Positions 45,397 to 49,510 of a stretch of 49,510 nt of DNA are shown here, in pieces (position 1 is the stretch's first letter; each line of letters begins with the position of its first letter). Below the pieces are notes generated by a model. It saw nothing but the letters and a program-made list of their open reading frames with translations, ran no database searches and was not told the DNA's origin. The stretch spans positions 1 to 49,510 of the forward strand of contig NZ_BCQB01000023.1 of the NCBI RefSeq assembly GCF_001544215.1, in the 5' to 3' direction. The position numbers were made by a program, and so were the translations under genes. The stretch comes from Enterococcus durans NBRC 100479 = LMG 10746 (GTDB lineage: Bacteria > Bacillota > Bacilli > Lactobacillales > Enterococcaceae).

Positions 45397-48094
45397 TATT
45401 TGCTCCTTCTAGTATATTTACAGCTTGTTTTAGCTCTTGGTAATAGCTTACCATTTCTTGGTCAGAAGAAAAACAAATTACCTGATACTTTTCCCCAAAT
45501 TCGGCTAAAAGTTTTGCCAATTGGTACTTCCGCTGATGATCGTAATGCAACCAACCATCATCTATGATGATCGGACAAATGGAACGCTTAGCTTCTAATG
45601 ATAGATAAGCAAATCGCATAGCCATGATCAGCTGATCTTTCGTGCCCGTTGATAGCTCATAAATTGGATACTCCGTACTACCATCTGTTAATGTCAATGT
45701 GTCATTTTGTAATAAAATTTCGTGATAATGGTCTTTAGTCAATACCCCTAAATAATCACCTGCAATTTTTAATAACTGAGGGAGTTGCCGTTCACTCATT
45801 TCGGTTGAAAGATCACCTAAAAATGTCGCTGCAATCGCTAAGCCACCCCACTCTTCGAATAACTGTTCCAATTGTGATTTTACTAAACTAGCTTCTTGGT
45901 ATAACTCATCTAGTGTCCCATCTCTTTGAAGTTCCTCTACTTGTATTTTCAAGCGTTGGCGTTTTTCGATGATTTCTTTTTCCTCTAATTGATAGCGGTA
46001 CTGTTCTTGCTGATACGTACGCAATTCTTGGCTCAATTGTTCTCTTGTCTTGCTCTTTGGAAAAAGAGACGTTAGCATTTCGGTTAATTCAGTCAATCGC
46101 TTAAGATGCGTTTTTGTTTGTTTTGCCTTTTGCAGATACACAGGTACTTCTGATGGATACATAAGTCCAGCTTTTTGTAATTGTCCGTTATACTCAGCCA
46201 ACAATGTTTTCTGTTTCTTTTTAAGCTGATTGATTTCTTGCTTCAATAATGTATTTTGTTGATAACTTCTCGCAAATTTCAACTGTTCCATCGCTTCGAC
46301 AAACTGAGCAAGTAATCCCATTTTTTCAGTCAACTGCCGATCATGTATCGGTAGCCATTCCTTCACGATCTCCAATTTACTTTCGACTAGCAATAGCTTT
46401 TGTTTGATTTCCTTTACACGTACCTGTTTTTGTTCAAATAGCTCCAGTAACCTTTGGTAATCGGATACTTCCTGTCCATAAGTTCTCATCGCTTCAAATG
46501 TATTCATCTGTACCAAGTGATTCCTAGAAGAAAACTCTCCTATTTTTTTTTCGAATACTTGCTGTTCAGTGAAGCATTTTTTATTTTTCTGGTTAAGTTC
46601 TTCTATTTGAGCAAGTACACTGTCTAATTGCCCCAGTTTTTCTTGCCACATTCCTTTAACTTCAGCTAGATTGCTCTTTTGTCCTATTTCTCTTTGCTTG
46701 TACAAATAATAAGCCACGTTTCCTACTACAAATAAGAACGGCACGAGCTTCCAAGGCATGGGAATAAAAAACGCAATCACTATGAATATCGCCGAAATGA
46801 CAATCAATTGTAGGTTCATCTTCGGCTGACTACTTACCGGTTGGCTATTTATCAATTCTGGATGCTCTTCTTCTATTTTGTTTATTTCCGTTTCAAGTGC
46901 TAGTTGCTGTTCTTCTATAATCTCAGAGCGGATAGACAATTGATTCATTTTTTCACTTAATGATCGTTGCTCCGTTAAAAGTTGCTGCCATTCTTCAGTA
47001 TACAAGAATTCTTTTGGTGCTTGCTGCCTCAACCAGTGCCAGCGTTGCTCTAAAATTTTCAGTTCAGATTCTGTCTCTCTTTCTTCTATTTGAAGTCTTT
47101 CCCACTCTTTGAGAGATTGTTCCACTTGATTTTGTTGCTTTAGTATTTCTTTTAATGTTTCTTCATTTTCTAAATAAAAATAATAACGAGCAGATTGTTG
47201 ATCCATGCCACTATGTTTTTCGAGAGTCGTTTCTAATTCATCTAGGCGCTCCGTCATCTGTTGATACCGTTTAGAAAAATCATCGAGGTCTATCAATAAT
47301 TTTTCTTCTGGAACTTCTGATAATGACTTGCTTTTTAAAGTTTGCCATTCTTCATATAAAGGATAATTAAGTTCTTGCTGTTTGATCTGACTGATTTTTT
47401 CATTTATTTTTTGAAGTTTTTCTTGTAATACTGTTTGTTCTTGACTATAACTCTGCTCTTGTTGCACTAATTGGCTGAAATAAGCTTCTTGATTTTGTTT
47501 TTGTTGAACTTTTTCTTGCAACAACTTCCATTCATTCAATTTCTGGTTAATGAGCAATTTTTGCCCCTTCTTTTTAAATAGCTGCTGGGCTTCTTGAAAA
47601 TAATCCTGTCTTTTTTGGAAAACTTGCGAGCTACCAGTAATGCCTAAAGAAATCAAAGCATCATGTAATTCCTTTTCTCTCAGGTATTCCAGCTCGGTCA
47701 ACTGTTCTTGTTGAAAAGTAAAAACCTGCTGAAAGAGTTCCTTTGTTAAAGGCGTGATAAGTTTTTCTAATAATTCATCACTGCCTACCTGCTCATTAAA
47801 ACGCACCTTAGCTTTGCCTCGGTTTTGTTGCTTGTAGCGTTCAACCATGATCTCGCCATAAACAGGATGTTCAAGCCAAAGCTTTCCTCCATAAGCGGAG
47901 CCATCTTTAGGAGTGTAATCCTTTTTCTTCTTTCCCTTTGAAGGAAAGCCAAATAAAATGGCTTGAATAAATTGGTAGATTGTTGATTTACCAGCCTCAT
48001 TCTCCCCATAAATCAACTGATTCCCAGAAGTAAAGTCAAAGCTTTTTTGTCGCCACTTGCCAAAAGCAGCAATCTCAATTCTTAAGATTCTCAT
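45380..48094 (-). CDS. yhaN: YhaN family SMC-like ATPase
   Basis: A 904-aa AAA/Rad50-like protein. N-terminal Walker A is IYGENEAGKST (about residues 31-41), and long coiled-coil stretches follow on both sides of a central hydrophobic pair (about 425-465, IVISAIFIVIAFFIPM and LVPFLFVVGNVAYYLY). The C terminus has the signature ELSTGTKDQLIMAMR and Walker B PIIIDDGWLHYD. The hydrophobic pair takes the place of a Rad50 hook and may put the protein in the membrane. It partners the metallophosphoesterase YhaO, with which it overlaps by 4 bp. Role in DNA metabolism is inferred. Confidence 0.92.
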   Translation of the reverse strand: MRILRIEIAAFGKWRQKSFDFTSGNQLIYGENEAGKSTIYQFIQAILFGFPSKGKKKKDYTPKDGSAYGGKLWLEHPVYGEIMVERYKQQNRGKAKVRFNEQVGSDELLEKLITPLTKELFQQVFTFQQEQLTELEYLREKELHDALISLGITGSSQVFQKRQDYFQEAQQLFKKKGQKLLINQKLNEWKLLQEKVQQKQNQEAYFSQLVQQEQSYSQEQTVLQEKLQKINEKISQIKQQELNYPLYEEWQTLKSKSLSEVPEEKLLIDLDDFSKRYQQMTERLDELETTLEKHSGMDQQSARYYFYLENEETLKEILKQQNQVEQSLKEWERLQIEERETESELKILEQRWHWLRQQAPKEFLYTEEWQQLLTEQRSLSEKMNQLSIRSEIIEEQQLALETEINKIEEEHPELINSQPVSSQPKMNLQLIVISAIFIVIAFFIPMPWKLVPFLFVVGNVAYYLYKQREIGQKSNLAEVKGMWQEKLGQLDSVLAQIEELNQKNKKCFTEQQVFEKKIGEFSSRNHLVQMNTFEAMRTYGQEVSDYQRLLELFEQKQVRVKEIKQKLLLVESKLEIVKEWLPIHDRQLTEKMGLLAQFVEAMEQLKFARSYQQNTLLKQEINQLKKKQKTLLAEYNGQLQKAGLMYPSEVPVYLQKAKQTKTHLKRLTELTEMLTSLFPKSKTREQLSQELRTYQQEQYRYQLEEKEIIEKRQRLKIQVEELQRDGTLDELYQEASLVKSQLEQLFEEWGGLAIAATFLGDLSTEMSERQLPQLLKIAGDYLGVLTKDHYHEILLQNDTLTLTDGSTEYPIYELSTGTKDQLIMAMRFAYLSLEAKRSICPIIIDDGWLHYDHQRKYQLAKLLAEFGEKYQVICFSSDQEMVSYYQELKQAVNILEGANNEKNS

Positions 48095-49311
48095 TCTTTA
48101 TCCTCCTCGAACACAAAATCTCGATCGAGTAATTCTTTTGCTCTATTTAATGTTTGCTCCTGATAGTTTGGTATTTCATGGATTAATCGAAGAGCTTCTG
48201 AATGGCTGTACATTTCATTTAAGATTTGTTGAAAAATCTCAGGTGAATGATATGTCTCAAATAGTTGTTCCAATAAATCTTCTGACACCGATAAAGAAAC
48301 TCGATTCGGCAATTCTTCATTCACAATAGAAATACGCCATACATAGATATTTATCAGATTGGCAGACAATTTATCTGTTAAGTAGTCCAATAGTTCTCCT
48401 GATTGGATCCTTTCGATGACTTCATGACTCAAATGAGTGTAATCAACCACTTTGATATCTAGCAAAGACAGTTTGGTGGAAGTAGTTTCAAGTTGTGTTT
48501 TGAAGATACTCAAAATGTCTTGGGTAGTTTTCGCCAATTTCAAAGAGATCGTTTTCTCTTCCCAATAAACTTCTGCCACTTCGAGCGTTTCGATTTGACT
48601 TCTCCCTTGGTCTAATTCCACAAGTAAAATTGAGCGCGCACTCGTTTCTTTTTGTGTGTGTCCTTGAGGTGCTCCAGGATAATTAATCGTTCCATGCTCA
48701 TTTAAGTACATAGGCACATGAATATGTCCCAATGCCCAATAGTCATAGCCTTTATCCTGCATTTGTGAAACATGAAAAGGAGCATAATTTCCTTTTTCAT
48801 TTGCTCCTATTTCCCCATGATACATCCCTATATGATAGTCTACTGAATCCCTCAATGGAAAATCCACTACTTTATTCTGCTTGATCCACTGATGAAGATA
48901 GCTGAATCCACTGATTGCTACTTCTTCTTTTGATTTGCTGATCAACTTTTTAGTTTCAACACTCTCTGAAGTAAAGAGATGTACGTTATCAGGGAATTTA
49001 AACCAATACCTTTCCTGTTGATAATAATCGTGATTCCCAAATATCATATATACATCAATATTACTTTGGTTCAAGCGTTCCATTTGGTCAACGAAATGTT
49101 TTTGGATTTTCAATGAAGGACGAGGTTGGTGAAAGCTATCTCCAGCCAATAAAACAAAATCAACCGCATGTTTTATTGCTTCATCCACAATGTTTGATAA
49201 AACATTTAGATTAGCTATTAATAACCTTTCCTGTACTCGCTTATCCAAATTTACTAATCCCTCAAATGAACGGTCCATATGTAAATCAGCTGCGTGAATG
49301 AATTGAATCAT
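48091..49311 (-). CDS. yhaO: YhaO family DNA repair metallophosphoesterase
   Basis: A 406-aa Mre11/SbcD-like phosphoesterase. Motifs are FIHAADLHMDRSF, LLAGDSFHQ, MIFGNHDYYQ, IGMYHGEIG and WALGHIHVP, which together make the two-metal site. The C-terminal half would bind YhaN. It is the first gene of the yhaO-N-M operon; AAAGGAGG precedes the ATG. Confidence 0.94.
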   Translation of the reverse strand: MIQFIHAADLHMDRSFEGLVNLDKRVQERLLIANLNVLSNIVDEAIKHAVDFVLLAGDSFHQPRPSLKIQKHFVDQMERLNQSNIDVYMIFGNHDYYQQERYWFKFPDNVHLFTSESVETKKLISKSKEEVAISGFSYLHQWIKQNKVVDFPLRDSVDYHIGMYHGEIGANEKGNYAPFHVSQMQDKGYDYWALGHIHVPMYLNEHGTINYPGAPQGHTQKETSARSILLVELDQGRSQIETLEVAEVYWEEKTISLKLAKTTQDILSIFKTQLETTSTKLSLLDIKVVDYTHLSHEVIERIQSGELLDYLTDKLSANLINIYVWRISIVNEELPNRVSLSVSEDLLEQLFETYHSPEIFQQILNEMYSHSEALRLIHEIPNYQEQTLNRAKELLDRDFVFEEDKE

Positions 49312-49510
49312 CGAAAATCCTCCTTTTTGATCAAAGTAAGCTCCTCTAGAGCATTTTTCATTTTTCTATTTAATAAAACTAGTGATATTTCGAGCTATCT
49401 ATCCTATTTATCATACCATTTTCCTTCATTTTTTTCATCTAAAACCGAAAATTTGTTCCCATCGTTTTTTTCTCTAATCAAAAAAACATACAAAAAAGCA
49501 GATGAACTTT
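49312..49510. other. Upstream region of yhaO at the window end
   Basis: AT-rich, with TATGAT (about 49412-49417, minus strand) as a possible -10 box and no clear -35. No ORF is seen; the next gene lies outside the window. Confidence 0.4.

Noticed and set aside
1-49510. CRISPR array, tRNA/rRNA genes, prophage or insertion sequence
   Set aside because: No regular direct repeats with spacers, no cloverleaf sequences noticed, and no integrase, transposase or phage structural protein among the reading frames.

Overview
The window is a stretch of low-GC Firmicutes core chromosome, most likely an Enterococcus of the E. faecium group. The grounds are the AT-rich composition, strong Shine-Dalgarno sites, the Spx, OatA, PrsA and EcsAB set, a comG locus of the Lactobacillales type, and a hisS-aspS operon behind a T-box. 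The species is inferred from protein similarity as I remember it, not from a search. I see no prophage, insertion sequence, plasmid gene, tRNA, rRNA or CRISPR array.

Layout. 1-2060: spxA, an AT-rich gap and a HAD phosphatase. 2110-9581: a minus-strand repair block, sbcD-sbcC followed by a SWIM/SNF2 helicase. 9872-14992: a plsC-type acyltransferase, divergent trmN6 and GIY-YIG genes, an OatA-type O-acetyltransferase and a YitT membrane protein. 15392-18771: hisS-aspS with promoter and T-box leader. 18922-26818: an aldo/keto reductase, then minus-strand mpg, DUF3013, prmA, rsmE, relA and dtd (translation, ribosome modification, stringent response), and a DinB protein. 27136-29624: rarA, a probable 6S RNA, a small membrane protein and a universal stress protein. 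29726-35807: ackA, a YtxK methyltransferase and the seven-gene comG operon. 35940-39474: adeC, trmB and a CcrZ/YtmP kinase-fold protein. 39812-49311: ecsBA, hit, a YtxH protein, prsA, a small membrane protein and yhaO-yhaN-yhaM, an order that resembles the B. subtilis ecs-hit-prsA-yha region.

The genes are mostly housekeeping, with three themes. Two Mre11/Rad50-like pairs (SbcD/SbcC and YhaO/YhaN) lie in one window beside RarA, Mpg and a SNF2 helicase. Translation genes (hisS, aspS, prmA, rsmE, trmB, trmN6, dtd) surround relA. Secretion and envelope genes (ecsAB, prsA, oatA) form a third group.

Main points for a second look: comGA carries a single in-frame TGA inside its Walker A motif, while the six other comG genes are open. 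Nine intergenic spaces hold copies of a modular palindromic repeat, almost all at gene 3' ends; two copies carry long stems with paired changes on both arms and a third copy has mismatched arms. The hisS-aspS T-box has GACAC, overlapping Asp and His codons, at the predicted specifier site. A terminator-shaped hairpin sits directly in front of trmB. I found no convincing new multi-gene system; the novelty is in RNA structure, the repeats and the broken competence ATPase.
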